The notes under the pieces were generated by a model. That model had not been told where the DNA came from, ran no database searches, and was given only the letters and a program-made list of their open reading frames with translations. Below, piece after piece: positions 33,823-42,965 of a stretch of 64,000 nt of DNA (position 1 is the stretch's first letter; every line of letters begins with the position of its first letter). Origin of the DNA: PCC-7336 sp039817825 (GTDB taxonomy: Bacteria > Cyanobacteriota > Cyanobacteriia > Thermostichales > PCC-7336); assembly GCA_039817825.1 (NCBI GenBank), contig JBCBVA010000006.1, positions 1 to 64,000 on the forward strand. Reading direction: 5' to 3'. Position numbers and translations under genes: made by a program.

Positions 33823-35157
33823 TTACGCTTGGGATAATCGTCGGTAGACCTCTGATAGGGCGTCGCGATTGCCGACGTTGCCAGGGAATAGGACGACGGG
33901 CAAGTTGGGGAAGTCTGGGTGATCGTTAGGGGTTCTGACGACCGAGCATCCTGCCAAAATCTGTCCTAGCAATCGGGCAGTGCGTAATCTCAATCCCCGA
34001 CTGAGGACATCGTTGGAGGTGATGCCGCCTTTGCTAATGAGAAAGCCAATGTCTGAGGGTAGTCCCCGCACGACATCCATGAGGAAACTCGAGACTAAGG
34101 TGCCAAACTCCAGGCGAGTTTGAACGTCTTCAAACGTCAGCTCGTCGCGGCTCGTAAAGACAACGGGAGTTTTTCCCTCTGCATAAGCGGCGCGTATGGT
34201 GGCTAATGTGTCGGTCAGCAACTCTTTGCGGCGATCGTGCAAGCCGGTTTGCAGATCTTCCAGCAGTAAGTTGACATCCACCTCCACGCCCTCCACTGTC
34301 GGTTCTTCCAAGAGTCGAGATAGTTGCTGGGTGGTTTTTTGAACGTGAGAGCCAACGATTGCCACTCCCGGTTTGCCTCCCCGCACGTAGTGAAACATTG
34401 AGTCGGGAGCAATGGGTTGAAGGGGTAATTCCGCCAGCGAGGTCAGGACACTGGCGGCACTGCGGAATAAAAACTTTTTACCCTGAGAGGCGACTGTCAG
34501 GGCATCCCGTGCAAACGCATCTAAGTCTTCTTGGGTTTCACCATCGACCACCACACATTGGTTGTGTTCGAGTGCAGCTAGGCGATCGCGCACTCCGTTG
34601 CGCAAGTCCTCCAGCACGATGCGCTCTACGTTATCGGCCATAATGCGCCCGTGGGTTTTCTCCTCAACATATTCCGGCAGGTAGCTGTAGCTGTAAGCAA
34701 ACACTGAGTCATTGGCAAACTCAGTCTCGTGAACGGGCACGGCCGAACCATCTGACATCAGGTAGTGGACGCTATCGCGGGTGAAACGCCCTCCCTCGAA
34801 GAAGGCAGGCACCAGAAAATGTGCGTCAAACGGACCGATTTCATCCGAGATGACATCGGTTTCGATGGGATAGTGGCCGCGCAACGTGGAATCGGAGCGG
34901 CTGACCACCATGAAGTCTTCAACCCCTTCTGCGGCGATCGCCTCTTGCAGGCGGATGCAAACGTCTCGAGTGACCGATGCGGCCTGGCCGGGCGTGAGCG
35001 ATCGCGTGTTGGTGAGGACAAAAAAGAGAGGGGATTCATCCCGCAATCCCATGCGTAGGGTTTCCACGTCCCAGCGCATCAGCAGGAGGCATCCGTGTAC
35101 CGTTTGGGAGCCGGTGGGGTCATCATCCAAGACGACAATCTTAGGGCGGGCAGTCAT
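33823..35157 (-). CDS. four-carbon acid sugar kinase family protein (DUF1537)
   Basis: A 444-residue member of the OtnK/DtnK kinase family, which phosphorylates four-carbon acid sugars or related hydroxy acids with ATP. N-terminal substrate domain: VVLDDDPTGSQTVHG, VLTNTRSLTP, VVSRSDSTLRGHYPIE, LVPAFFEGGRFT. C-terminal nucleotide domain: AIVGSHVQKTTQQL, FLISKGGITSNDVLSRG and VVLFPGNVG. Relatives usually sit beside a dehydrogenase and an aldolase of a catabolic operon; here no such genes are present, so the true substrate is uncertain. The start is ATG 35157. Confidence 0.85.
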   Translation of the reverse strand: MTARPKIVVLDDDPTGSQTVHGCLLLMRWDVETLRMGLRDESPLFFVLTNTRSLTPGQAASVTRDVCIRLQEAIAAEGVEDFMVVSRSDSTLRGHYPIETDVISDEIGPFDAHFLVPAFFEGGRFTRDSVHYLMSDGSAVPVHETEFANDSVFAYSYSYLPEYVEEKTHGRIMADNVERIVLEDLRNGVRDRLAALEHNQCVVVDGETQEDLDAFARDALTVASQGKKFLFRSAASVLTSLAELPLQPIAPDSMFHYVRGGKPGVAIVGSHVQKTTQQLSRLLEEPTVEGVEVDVNLLLEDLQTGLHDRRKELLTDTLATIRAAYAEGKTPVVFTSRDELTFEDVQTRLEFGTLVSSFLMDVVRGLPSDIGFLISKGGITSNDVLSRGLRLRTARLLGQILAGCSVVRTPNDHPDFPNLPVVLFPGNVGNRDALSEVYRRLSQA

Positions 35158-35589
35158 GATGTCCGGTAATAAGGGGATTGAACTGGAGGGGTGTGAATCG
35201 TCAGTCGGTTCGGTCGTGGCGATCGCTTCACTGCACTCTCATTCACAGTGATTGTAGGGTCAGTACCCAAATTCGGGTCAGCCACCTCAATAATTGCAAA
35301 GGGCTGGATTGTCTCTCTGTGCACCTGCTACTAGCAGGATTAGGCTAGAGAGTGTTGCTAGCCTTTTGTCAGGTTGACGTTGACGTATGCCGTCAATCTC
35401 TTCGAGCGCTGCAGTCAGCTGAAAGTGGTTTGTCAGACTGACGTTGACCGATACCGATCGTCCTTGAGGACGCTACGTTCAACTTGATAGCCCCGGCAAC
35501 TCTCTCTTTCATGCGTTGATAGCTCAGCCCCGCGCATTCGCGTCTCTACCAACCGAGATCCTGTCTCCGTCCTATTTGCAAGTCTCATC
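35158..35589. other. non-coding divergent interval with an imperfect direct repeat
   Basis: A 432-bp spacer between the DUF1537 kinase and methyltransferase genes. It contains a direct repeat about 64 bp apart: TTTTGTCAGGTTGACGTTGA near 35373 and GTTTGTCAGACTGACGTTGA near 35438, both followed by a TATGCCG/ATACCG-like stretch. The TTTGTCAG core resembles the ends of family B elements, so this may be a decayed copy, but terminal symmetry is lost. Confidence 0.4.
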
Positions 35590-36384
35590 ATGCTTACCCC
35601 TTACGTTCGCAGACCCGTTGAGTTGGGACGATTGGCGATCGCCTTACTCTGTATGGTTTCGCTATTCCTTGGGGGGTGTAGCTTACTACCTCAAGCCTCT
35701 ACGAGTGATGGCATTTATTCCACACGAACCGTTCACGATCCCGATGGCATCGGTAAGTTCTACATGGGGCGTGAAATCGCGCAAGTGATGGGGCACCAGG
35801 GGGCCTATTGGCTAGAGCGCTCTAGTCGCATTTGGGAAGAGAAGACACTATGGGCGATCGCTGCACTTGACCTGCAACCCGGTGAGGTGGTGGCGGATAT
35901 TGGAGCAGGCACTGGATTTCTCAGCTTTCGTATCGCCGAGCGTTATCCCGACAGTCCGATTTATGCAGTGGACGTGCAGCCGGAAATGTTGGATATTCTG
36001 CAGGAGCGTTCCGAGGATTTAGCCACCCATCAGGTAATGCCGATGCTGGGCAGCGAAACAGCGGTTAACTTGCCCGACAACAGCGTGGATATGGCTGTCA
36101 TGCTGGATGCCTATCACGAGTTTGCCTATCCGCGAGAACTGATGGAATCCCTCACCCATGCCCTCAAGCCCAATGGCAGAGCTGTTTTGGTGGAATACCG
36201 CAAAGAAAATCCGCTGATTCCCATCAAGCCCGCCCATAAGATGTCTCAACGCCAGGCCAGAAAAGAGTTGCGAGCTGTTGGGTTGCAGTGGAGAGAAACC
36301 AAAGACCTACTGCCCCAACAACATTTGATGGTGTTTGACTGTATGCCAGGGGTGTGCGGAGCTTCGAGTGGTGCGGCCTCTTGA
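35590..36384 (+). CDS. class I methyltransferase with lipoprotein signal
   Basis: A 264-residue protein with two parts. Residues 1-30 form a lipoprotein signal (basic start, hydrophobic ALLCMVSLFLGGC, lipobox LGGC with Cys30). Residues about 85-245 form a SAM-dependent class I methyltransferase: motif I VADIGAGTGFLS (102-113), VDVQPEMLDILQ, then DNSVDMAVMLDAYHEFAYP and LKPNGRAVLVEYRKE. The SAM-binding motifs are intact. SAM is a cytoplasmic cofactor, so either the signal keeps the enzyme at the membrane's inner face or the protein is exported and its ligand differs. The 5' spacer is long and the next gene is convergent. Confidence 0.75.
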   Translation: MLTPYVRRPVELGRLAIALLCMVSLFLGGCSLLPQASTSDGIYSTRTVHDPDGIGKFYMGREIAQVMGHQGAYWLERSSRIWEEKTLWAIAALDLQPGEVVADIGAGTGFLSFRIAERYPDSPIYAVDVQPEMLDILQERSEDLATHQVMPMLGSETAVNLPDNSVDMAVMLDAYHEFAYPRELMESLTHALKPNGRAVLVEYRKENPLIPIKPAHKMSQRQARKELRAVGLQWRETKDLLPQQHLMVFDCMPGVCGASSGAAS

Positions 36385-36433
36385 GTTGAGGAGCGAACTC
36401 AGATCGACCAATTAATGCTTAGTCAATTAACGC

Positions 36434-37828
36434 TTAGCCAATTCCGGTTCGCGTAGAAACTGACATGTTGCGGCTGAGACTAAATCGCAGGCAGCCCCCC
36501 CCGGTTGTGGGATGGTTGCGAGCCGAGATTTGCCCTCCGTGAACTTCGACGATTTGCTTGGCGATCGCCAGCCCCAGCCCCGAGCCCCCTTGACTGCGGG
36601 CACGAGCGGCATCGGTACGGTAAAACCGCTCGAAAATACGCTCGAGCGCTTCGGGCGTGAACCCCGAGCCGCGATCGCAGATCTCGATGACAATCTCCTC
36701 TTCACCCGCTTCAATCGCCACAAAAATTTCGGTATCGACAGGGCTGTATTTTATGGCGTTATCCAGCACATTCAGGAACAGTCTGTGAATGCGAGAGCGA
36801 TCACCACAAAAATCAAAACTGCGAGGGCCACTGTAGTCTAACGTTTGGCGCTTTTCCCCCGATAGGGGTTCAAGGCTTCTCCAAGCGGCGAAAGCGGCCT
36901 CGACTAAATCAAGATTGGTGACCTGCAGGGCACTAGAGGTTTGCAAGTCAAGGCGGCTGAGTTCTAGCAAATCTTGCACCAGATCGCTGAGACGCAGAAT
37001 TTCGTTTAGCAGGCGATCGACCCATTTGCGTAGCGAGGGATCGACCCGTTGCTGCAGGGTTTCGGCCACCAATCGAATCGAGGTAAGGGGAGTTTTCAGC
37101 TCGTGAGCTACATCCGAGGCCCAACGATTGCGCTGCTGAGCGAGGTCGGTAGTTTCTCGTCGGTCTTCGATCAATACACCCACCTGTCCTCCCGATAGAG
37201 GCACCCCCCATCCCCTCAATGGGATGGGCTTACTCCTGCCATCGGGAGGATAAAACAACCAATCTCGCATTTCGGGTTGAGCCACGACCATCGGTTGAGG
37301 CTGCCCCTGCGGCTCGACAGGGGGGGAGGAAAAACGCGAGTTTTGGCGATCGAAGGACTCCGAGCTGGCTTGAACATCTGGCGGTGTCTCTGTTTCTGCT
37401 TCTAGACCTTTAACTCGAGTGGTTTGAACCAACAGGTCGAGATCGTAGGAGCGCACCCACTCCAGCAGCACTTTGCCATCATTGGGTTGCCAATCCGAAA
37501 TATTAAATAGGTCTTTGGCCGCTGGATTGCACTGTAGCAGCCGATTGTAGCGATCGAGCTGAATGAATCCCAAGGGAAGTGACTGCTGTAGCTTGATCGA
37601 GTTACCCAGACGGTCATCCAACTGTTCTTGCCTGGCTTTATCGTGCTGAAACCGCTCTACTGCTACGTTCAGTTTTTGCTGCAACACTTGACCTGTCTCA
37701 ACAAATGGGCCGGAAACCCCTAATTTCTGCAGCAACGGTTTTGTACTGTCCAACAGCTGTCTACGCCACCAAACATGGAATGCGAGGCCGAGTCCCAAGC
37801 CCAGGAGCACCAACGCGATTTCTGCCAT
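36434..37828 (-). CDS. sensor histidine kinase, SphS/PhoR-like
   Basis: A 464-residue kinase. One N-terminal TM segment (LVLLGLGLGLAFHVWW), a coiled linker, a PAS domain (about 85-190, with GFIQLDRYNRLLQCNPAA), a Gln/Pro-rich insertion, then HisKA with the phospho-His in ASDVAHELKTPLTSIR (near residue 240) and an HATPase_c domain (N-box VLDNAIKYSP, G1 DRGSGFTP, G2 GGSGLGLAIAKQ). The single short TM, PAS and absence of a periplasmic sensor resemble cyanobacterial SphS (phosphate) kinases. No response regulator is adjacent, so the phosphate assignment is inference. Confidence 0.75.
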   Translation of the reverse strand: MAEIALVLLGLGLGLAFHVWWRRQLLDSTKPLLQKLGVSGPFVETGQVLQQKLNVAVERFQHDKARQEQLDDRLGNSIKLQQSLPLGFIQLDRYNRLLQCNPAAKDLFNISDWQPNDGKVLLEWVRSYDLDLLVQTTRVKGLEAETETPPDVQASSESFDRQNSRFSSPPVEPQGQPQPMVVAQPEMRDWLFYPPDGRSKPIPLRGWGVPLSGGQVGVLIEDRRETTDLAQQRNRWASDVAHELKTPLTSIRLVAETLQQRVDPSLRKWVDRLLNEILRLSDLVQDLLELSRLDLQTSSALQVTNLDLVEAAFAAWRSLEPLSGEKRQTLDYSGPRSFDFCGDRSRIHRLFLNVLDNAIKYSPVDTEIFVAIEAGEEEIVIEICDRGSGFTPEALERIFERFYRTDAARARSQGGSGLGLAIAKQIVEVHGGQISARNHPTTGGGCLRFSLSRNMSVSTRTGIG

Positions 37829-38068
37829 ATTGTCTTCTTTTGTTCCTCTACACCGTCACCCAAAATCCTACGGCTCATATACGAATCACGACCTCAGAAA
37901 TGAGTCCTCACTGCTCATCACTATTATTCACGGCAGAGAAAGCAGCATTAGCTAGTATTTGAGCTTCAGGTTGTCTTCTGTCGTATCCGTGCCAAAGGTA
38001 AACTAGTGATAACAACGCTGATTGACCGCCATCTTTCGCTGCGCTAGAAACGGTTGCACCTCGCTTGT

Positions 38069-38914
38069 ATGACCTCACTGGTTCTCAGTTCTGCTCGCCA
38101 CAGCTACAAGCTGTACCAGCGAGATCCCGACCAACCTACGTTGGTGTTTGTGCATGGGTGGATGCTCAGTCGTCACTATTGGCAACCCTTGTGCGATCGC
38201 CTCTCCCCTTACAATTGCTTGACGTACGATTTGCGTGGATTTGGTGATTCAGCCGCCGGTAATGACACCCGTTATGACTTAATCAGCTATGCGCGCGATT
38301 TGCTAGAGCTAATCGACAGTTTGGAATTAACGCGGGTGTGGCTGGTTGGGCACTCGATGGGGGGCAGCATTGCATTGTGGGCGGCGAATTTAGCCCCGGA
38401 ACGGGTGGACGGGGTATTCTGCGTCAATGCTGGTGGCGGAATTTACCTCAAAGAAGAATTCGAACGGTTTCGAGCGGCAGGCCAGCAGATCGTCAAGCTG
38501 CGACCCAGTTGGCTAGCCCAGCTTCCTGGCTTGGCGTGGTACTTTTGTCGGGATAATGTGGTTAGTCCGCTAGATAAAGATTGGGGCAAACGCCGCTTGA
38601 TTGATTTCGTAGCGGCAGACGCGGCAGCCGCTCGCGGATCGCTGCTGGAGTCCACCACAGAAGCAGAAGTGCACCAACTCCCTCAAATTGTGCAGCGTCT
38701 AACTCAGCCTGCTTATTTTTTTGCGGGGGCCAACGACACAGTGATGGAACCCAAGTACGTCCACCATTTGGCTAGCTTTCATCCCAGCTATCGAACCGAG
38801 AACATTGTGTTCGAACTTCCTGAATGCGGTCATCTCGGCATGCTGGAACAAACGGGGGCGATCGCAAACCGTATACTGTCTCTCTTGGCTGCAGCCCCAG
38901 CCCATTCCGCCTAA
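38069..38914 (+). CDS. alpha/beta hydrolase family protein
   Basis: A 281-residue alpha/beta hydrolase. The oxyanion-hole region LVFVHGWMLSRHYWQPL, the strand YDLRGFGDSA, the nucleophile elbow GHSMGG (Ser96) and a final His in ECGHLGML (His255) define a catalytic triad; an Asp in GANDTVMEP is the likely third member. No signal peptide is seen, so it is cytoplasmic. The substrate is not predictable. ATG 38069 is chosen over TTG 38054. The VOC gene follows within 16 nt, so they are probably cotranscribed. Confidence 0.8.
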   Translation: MTSLVLSSARHSYKLYQRDPDQPTLVFVHGWMLSRHYWQPLCDRLSPYNCLTYDLRGFGDSAAGNDTRYDLISYARDLLELIDSLELTRVWLVGHSMGGSIALWAANLAPERVDGVFCVNAGGGIYLKEEFERFRAAGQQIVKLRPSWLAQLPGLAWYFCRDNVVSPLDKDWGKRRLIDFVAADAAAARGSLLESTTEAEVHQLPQIVQRLTQPAYFFAGANDTVMEPKYVHHLASFHPSYRTENIVFELPECGHLGMLEQTGAIANRILSLLAAAPAHSA

Positions 38915-38929
38915 GTGGGGCTGCTCTGC

Positions 38930-39313
38930 ATGAACGTTACGTGTCTCGATCATTTTGTCTTGACCGTGCGAGATATCGCGGTCACCTGCCGGTTCTACGA
39001 GCGGGTGCTGGGGATGACCGCTACGTCCTTTACCACGAATCGAACAGCACTCATCTTTGGCACGCAAAAGATAAATTTGCATCCCGCTGCATCTCCGTTT
39101 CCTCCAGCCGCAACAGTACCCACTCCTGGTTCAGCCGATCTGTGTTTTCTGACGGACGTACCGTTAGAGCGAGTAATGACTCATTTTCAAGCTTGTAAAG
39201 TCCCTGTTGAACTCGGCCCCATCGATCGGACTGGGGCAATCGGTCCCATTCGGTCTGTTTACATCCGCGATCCGGATGGCAATCTCCTGGAAGTGGCCAA
39301 TGCCGTGCGCTAA
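38930..39313 (+). CDS. VOC family protein (glyoxalase/FosB-like)
   Basis: A 127-residue single VOC domain with two beta-alpha-beta-beta-beta units. Possible metal ligands are His in CLDHFVLTVRD and Glu in the final DPDGNLLEVANAV; TDVPLERVMTHFQ gives the second unit's helix. The IRSVYIRDPDGNLLEV ending is typical of the group containing FosB and other thiol transferases or lyases, but the reaction here is unknown. ATG 38930 is used; a GTG at 38915 sits directly after the hydrolase stop and is the alternative. It probably shares a transcript with the hydrolase. Confidence 0.8.
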   Translation: MNVTCLDHFVLTVRDIAVTCRFYERVLGMTATSFTTNRTALIFGTQKINLHPAASPFPPAATVPTPGSADLCFLTDVPLERVMTHFQACKVPVELGPIDRTGAIGPIRSVYIRDPDGNLLEVANAVR

Positions 39314-39527
39314 TTTTGACTGCGTACGAAAATCCTGACGCCATTCACACAAGTGCGATCGGGCAGTAATACTGCGTAAAGCAAATGGCCCGCAAACCTC
39401 GAATAGGCTGCTGCTCCAATTGATTAGAACAACTGACTTACTTGTGTCCCAACAAGCTGAACAGTGCCGGAGGCACTCATATTCGCAGCACTCTTGCAGA
39501 ATTGATGGGCTCGAAAAGTCGCGATCA

Positions 39528-40805
39528 CTATGCGTAAGGGATGAACTCTTTCACAACAGCTAACAGCTCTGATGAGTTGATTGGCTTAGTAAGATATTTA
39601 TCTGTGCCGGCAAATCGTCCTTTGACCTTGTCAAACATCGTGTCTTTTGCCGTGAGCATTACGATAGGCAGCGTCTTAAATTTGCCAATATTACGAATGG
39701 TTTTGCACAATTCGTAGCCATCAATCTCGGGCATAGTCACATCTAGCAGCAACAGCGAGATCGAGTGTTTGTTGATGATATTCAATGCATCCACGGCGTT
39801 GCTTGCAAGCAATAACTCGTAGCGCTCGCTCAAAACCCGCTTGATCATGGTCTGAACAATCGGGCTATCGTCAACGCTCAGAATAATGGGCTTCCCAGGC
39901 GTGTCGGAGATGACGATATTTTCTGTCGCTGGTGGGGAGGTGGTGGGGGCTGAAGACACGGTAGCGGAGTTGACTGGAGACTGACTGGCTGGCGACTGAG
40001 AACCGGGAGAGGGGGTCGATTTCCTGGCGGTGGCGAGACTGGGGAGTCCCACTAGCTCTATCTGTCCGGCTTGTCTCCAGGCCGCACAATATTTGGCCAG
40101 ACTGAGGGCATCAATATGCAGGAGCTCGGCAATTTCAGAGAGCGATCGCTGACCGTTCAGTAACGGCCGCACTTTCTGAAACTCCGGCTGCTGCACAGCA
40201 CGAGCCGCAGATTCGTTCACCGTTGGAACCGAGTCGACACTGGGAATCAAGGAGCGCAACTGTCCCCATCGTCTCTGTCGTTCGTCCAGTTTCTCTTGAA
40301 CTCGCGTCCAGCGCAGCGGTCTCTTCTCTACTTGGTAAGAGAGATCGAAATTGATGCTGGGCTGAGCTACCAACTTCCCGGAATAAGGGGCTAGTTGTTC
40401 GAGAATCATCAGAGTATCGAAGAACGCAACCTTCTCGACATCTCCCCACTCGAAAATACTCATGCGAGTGAGCAAATCAACTAGCTCATGGATCGAGCTA
40501 TCGTTTTCCCACCGTTCCGCTGCAAGCTTGATACCAATATCAATATTCGAGACATTTAATCGTCTCCCTACGCTAATAACAAACTCTTCCGGGGACGGAA
40601 TTTGCGAACAGCCATAGGTAAGAGCCCCTTGCTCAAATATCAGAAATTTCGTTCGCGCCTGAGACCGTGCAGGCATATCTACTGTGGCGCTAAATACACC
40701 ACCGAGCCCCTTCGATCTGATGAGTTCTAATGTATTGACAAATCCACCAGCATCAAACTCGAAAGTCGCTTGATTCGAATCTGGGTCGGAGAATGAAGAA
40801 GTCAT
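39528..40805 (-). CDS. PatA-like response regulator (DUF4388 plus receiver)
   Basis: A 425-residue regulator. The N-terminal DUF4388/PATAN-like part (about 15-115) has FVNTLELIRSKGLGGVFSAT and KFLIFEQGALTYG. A winged-helix-like middle segment (GQRSLSEIAELLHIDALSLA) is followed by a Pro/Ser/Thr linker and a C-terminal CheY receiver with the phospho-Asp in SLLLLDVTMPEIDG and Lys in VMLTAKD. Cyanobacterial PatA/PilG-type proteins with this order act in pattern formation, phototaxis or pilus control. Neighbouring genes give no clue. ATG 40805 is preferred over an upstream ATG at 40862 because the latter adds 19 residues without domain similarity. Confidence 0.8.
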   Translation of the reverse strand: MTSSFSDPDSNQATFEFDAGGFVNTLELIRSKGLGGVFSATVDMPARSQARTKFLIFEQGALTYGCSQIPSPEEFVISVGRRLNVSNIDIGIKLAAERWENDSSIHELVDLLTRMSIFEWGDVEKVAFFDTLMILEQLAPYSGKLVAQPSINFDLSYQVEKRPLRWTRVQEKLDERQRRWGQLRSLIPSVDSVPTVNESAARAVQQPEFQKVRPLLNGQRSLSEIAELLHIDALSLAKYCAAWRQAGQIELVGLPSLATARKSTPSPGSQSPASQSPVNSATVSSAPTTSPPATENIVISDTPGKPIILSVDDSPIVQTMIKRVLSERYELLLASNAVDALNIINKHSISLLLLDVTMPEIDGYELCKTIRNIGKFKTLPIVMLTAKDTMFDKVKGRFAGTDKYLTKPINSSELLAVVKEFIPYA

Positions 40806-41477
40806 GCGTATACAATCAAACGGTATAGAAGAGGCAAACCTTGGTACGGGTGGCGCAAGCATTGAGTTGCCGACTCAAGAACAATGAGGCCGCTTCTACG
40901 CCACGTCCGAAAAATCTCATCCTGTCCAACACATTCATGCTGCTGTCAGGGCAATGATAAACCACTCCAACATGATGCTACCCACACATAGCAGAAAGTC
41001 GACGCCTTGTCGTTACTCCTATATCCAGTGGGCTCACCAACCATGAAGACGCAATAAGTTGGGAACTATACAACCCATTTTCATCGCAATTTGCTTCTCG
41101 AAATGGGCTGCTTGGATTGGCCGCTGTGGGCACTGACCATGAAATCGGTTCTTTGGGGGCAGCTCGTGAGTTTTAGCGAGCCTACACTTCGTCAATCCGA
41201 GCAGGATCGAAGGGGTCGACACAACAGAGAGAAACCTTCTTACACAGCTGTAGTTGTATATATTGCCGGTAGTGTTAACGGGAGCAGTTGTTGACAACAA
41301 AAAATTTTATGGGTGGCTTGGCCGTGTTAGGCCAATTTCCCAGGTGTCTTACGGAGACGCATAGTCATGCAACACTCACTAGAACTACCTAGACATTGAC
41401 GCCAATCAATCTAGAGCCCGCTGCCTTTCGTCGATACTTTATGGTATCAATGTCCATGGAACATGAATGTCGCATTC
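40806..41477. other. non-coding interval upstream of znuA, possible small RNA region
   Basis: A 672-bp stretch with no convincing protein gene. It includes an inverted repeat TTGGCC-GTGTTA-GGCCAA (41318-41335), tiny open frames such as 41368-41397, and it ends at the strong terminator at 41478-41508. Together these suggest a short plus-strand transcript. Confidence 0.35.
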
Positions 41478-41508
41478 GACTCCACCTTCACGGGTGGAGT
41501 CTTTTCTT
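41478..41508 (+). terminator. rho-independent terminator upstream of znuA
   Basis: GACTCCACC (41478-41486) pairs perfectly with GGTGGAGTC (41493-41501) and is followed by TTTTCTT. No protein-coding gene ends in front of it, so it may terminate a small RNA or insulate znuA. Confidence 0.65.
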
Positions 41509-41586
41509 GTCCGATCGCACACTGCCTATCGAACTTAGGTTGCAGTGACATGTGGCGAGTGGGGACTCGATGGCAGTCGCAAAAAA

Positions 41587-41601
41587 TGATAATGATTCTC
41601 A
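41587..41601 (+). promoter_or_regulatory. Zur box upstream of znuA
   Basis: TGATAATGATTCTCA is a near-palindromic 7-1-7 site (6 of 7 positions symmetric) that matches the cyanobacterial Zur-type consensus. It lies 51 bp before the start of a zinc-binding transporter gene, so zinc-dependent repression of znuA is very likely. Confidence 0.75.
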
Positions 41602-41652
41602 AAGTCGCTTTTGAACAGTACAATCGTTCCTATTTGACGGGATTAGCGTTCG

Positions 41653-42870
41653 ATGGACATTCGCATGAAGGTTGCTGTCAGGTGGGGAGTTCTGACTCTA
41701 ACTGCGCTCCCGCTGGCCTGTGGGACTCCTGGTGGAACTCCTGATGGTTCTGGTCAGGAGTCGGGGCTGCCTTCTGTGGTGGCAACAACCAACATCATTT
41801 GCGATCTGACACGGCAGCTTGCAGGTGCTGACGTTGAACTAACCTGCCTGCTCGATCCCGGTCAAGATCCCCATACTTACCAACCCACTCCGGGCGATCG
41901 CGCCGCTATTGACGATGCAGACTTAGTTCTCTACAGCGGTTACAACTTAGTGCCCGAAATTGAGCAACTCGTAGCAGCATCCACGAGCCCGACCCCGAGA
42001 GTCGCGATTTTCGAAGTAGCTGTTCCGATACCCCTGGAAGTTGTCGGCGATCGCCACTCGGAGACTGACGACGCTTTCCATAGCAATGAAGCTCACAATG
42101 ACCACGAGGATAGTCACGAAGACGAGCATGGCGACAGCCATGAGGACGAGCATGGTCATGATGAACATGACGACAGTCACGAGGACGAGCATGGCAACAG
42201 CCATGAGGACGAGCATGGCCATGATGAGCATGACGACAGCCACGAGGATGGTCACGACAATGGCCACGAGGCTAGCCACGAAGACGAGCATGGAGATAGC
42301 CACGCTCACAGCCACAACGAATCGGGAATCGATCCGCATGTGTGGCACAGTGCGGCCAATGGAGCAAGCATTGTCGAAGCGATCGCAACTGAGCTGAGCA
42401 AAGTAGCTCCCGAACAGGCAGAGACGATAGACACCAACGCCCAGCAGTTGGTTGATGAGTTTACCGCTCTGCACGACTGGATTTTGCTCCAAGTGGCAAC
42501 GGTTCCTGAAGACACCCGAAAGCTGGTGACCACCCACGACGCCTTCGCCTACTTTGCTGATGCCTACGGCTTTGAGGTGGCAGGTGCATTGGGTGGAATA
42601 AGCCCTGACGAAACACCCTCTGCAGCCCGCGTGGCCGAATTAGTTGACTTGGTCAACGCTTCTGGGGTGACCGCTGTCTTTGCGGAAACCACAACCAACC
42701 GCAACACCATGGAAGTAATCGCTCGCGATGCCGGAGTAACGCTTCCCTCTCAATCGTTGTTCGTTGATGGACCGGGCGGAGACGACTCTTCCGTTTCGAC
42801 TTACCAGCAAATGCTGCAGGAGAATACCTGCACCATCGTCACGGGGTTGGGGGGAGAGTGCCAACGGTAA
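41653..42870 (+). CDS. znuA: zinc ABC transporter substrate-binding lipoprotein ZnuA with expanded His loop
   Basis: A periplasmic zinc-binding component of 405 residues. A lipobox LPLAC gives lipid-attached Cys23. The cluster A-1 fold is seen as VVATTNIICDLTRQL, with zinc ligand His74 in DPHTYQP, His229 in DPHVWHS and a further His in VTTHDAFAYF. Residues about 135-221 are an exceptionally long loop of His, Asp, Glu, Gly and Ser, containing two near-identical 21-residue units (HEDEHGHDEHDDSHEDEHG type), so the DNA there is tandemly repeated. Such loops scavenge or store zinc. znuB and znuC are not adjacent. A Zur box precedes the gene. Confidence 0.92.
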   Translation: MDIRMKVAVRWGVLTLTALPLACGTPGGTPDGSGQESGLPSVVATTNIICDLTRQLAGADVELTCLLDPGQDPHTYQPTPGDRAAIDDADLVLYSGYNLVPEIEQLVAASTSPTPRVAIFEVAVPIPLEVVGDRHSETDDAFHSNEAHNDHEDSHEDEHGDSHEDEHGHDEHDDSHEDEHGNSHEDEHGHDEHDDSHEDGHDNGHEASHEDEHGDSHAHSHNESGIDPHVWHSAANGASIVEAIATELSKVAPEQAETIDTNAQQLVDEFTALHDWILLQVATVPEDTRKLVTTHDAFAYFADAYGFEVAGALGGISPDETPSAARVAELVDLVNASGVTAVFAETTTNRNTMEVIARDAGVTLPSQSLFVDGPGGDDSSVSTYQQMLQENTCTIVTGLGGECQR

Positions 42871-42874
42871 GCAT

Positions 42875-42965
42875 ATTGGTTGTCAGGCTTGCGTTGAAGG
42901 ATGCTGTCAATCGTCAAATGCATTGCAGCAAGCCTGAGAGAGAGAGTAATCTCCCATCCCCTCTT
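42875..42965 (+). repeat. MITE-like repeat family B, truncated copy
   Basis: A family B copy missing about 17 bp at its right end, where full copy B2 begins. The inner inverted pair TCAGGCTTGC / GCAAGCCTGA is intact, as is the end block CTCCCATCCCCTC. It begins 5 bp after the znuA stop. Confidence 0.7.

Noticed and set aside
40730..40790. GATTCGAATC motif as a tRNA T-arm
   Set aside because: It lies inside the PatA-like gene and no acceptor or anticodon stem can be built around it. No tRNA was found elsewhere in the window.
41947..42537. 196-residue hydrophobic frame antisense to znuA
   Set aside because: It is the mirror of the His/Asp repeat codons, which read as Val/Met/Leu on the other strand.
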